A DNA stretch of 14,133 bases. Origin: Eubacterium sp. UBA3720 (GTDB lineage Bacteria > Bacillota > Clostridia > Lachnospirales > Lachnospiraceae). The translations under genes and the position numbers were made by a program. This document shows, one piece after another, positions 13,999-14,133 of this stretch; position 1 is the first letter of the stretch; each line of letters starts with the position of its first letter. The notes under the pieces are model-generated. The model saw only the letters and a list, made by a program, of their open reading frames with translations, searched no databases and was not told the DNA's origin. The DNA is taken from positions 12,933 to 27,065 of the forward strand of contig DFHP01000066.1 of NCBI GenBank assembly GCA_002371335.1, read 5' to 3'.

Positions 13999-14133
13999 CT
14001 TCCCACATGTCATTTCTGAATAGTTGTGATCATGAAGCGGCAGTCTTCATCATGAAAAATAACATCGTAAAGGTTTTATCTTGCGGCCGGCACTTTGAAT
14101 TTTCAAGTGTAAACGCCGAAAATTCATTAGTAC
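13999..14133. repeat. MITE-like dispersed repeat, copy B (cut by window edge)
   Basis: A 27-bp flank at 13999-14025 matches 931-957 with two differences and the same orientation. An ATCATGAA unit then appears twice (14029-14036 and 14049-14056), separated by 12 bases, and the 82-bp core follows at 14052-14133. This core matches copy A in reverse orientation, so flank and core are joined in opposite arrangements in the two copies. The element continues past the edge. No coding gene is seen from 13817 to the end. Confidence 0.6.

Noticed and set aside
927..14008. ACTTCCC repeats as a CRISPR array
   Set aside because: The copies are kilobases apart, in both orientations and of variable length, with no regular spacers and no cas genes.

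Overview
The window looks like chromosomal DNA from a Gram-positive anaerobe, most likely a Clostridia/Lachnospiraceae-type gut bacterium. The reasons are strong AGGAGG-type ribosome binding sites, three substrate-binding proteins that are all lipoproteins, a CwlO/PcsB-like cell-wall protein, a YesM/YesN-type two-component pair, and moderate GC content. The species cannot be fixed from the sequence alone.

Left part (1-3840). The window opens inside a leftward gene for a secreted coiled-coil peptidoglycan-hydrolase-like protein (1-794, cut by the edge). A gene-free stretch follows, holding a MITE-like repeat (about 955-1101). Next come an orphan BMP-family lipoprotein (1215-2360, minus), an EamA/DMT-family exporter (2671-3630, plus) and a tRNA-Ser(CGA) gene (3695-3784, plus) with a clear promoter, followed by a strong hairpin.

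Right part (3879-13816). Eight consecutive genes run on the minus strand. In transcription order they are: a tripartite tricarboxylate transporter (TctC lipoprotein, TctB, TctA); a sensor kinase and response regulator whose genes overlap and end at a terminator; then a second unit with an ABC ATPase, a fused double-domain permease and a lipoprotein binding protein of the Fbp/AfuA/PhnS type. I read this as one regulatory island in which the two-component system controls one or both uptake systems. The main support is a set of three direct repeats, spaced 23 and 21 bp, placed just upstream of an activator-type promoter (good -10, no -35) in front of the ABC operon.

Repeats. Short motifs containing ACTTCCC recur at 927, 8025, 8069, 10734 and 13998. 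One pair lies in inverted orientation on either side of the kinase-regulator operon. A larger element has one copy at 931-1101 and a second starting at 13999 and running off the right edge. The core of the second copy is inverted relative to a shared 27-bp flank. These repeats, the putative operator array and the unusual pairing of a TTT transporter with an ABC transporter are the parts most worth following up.
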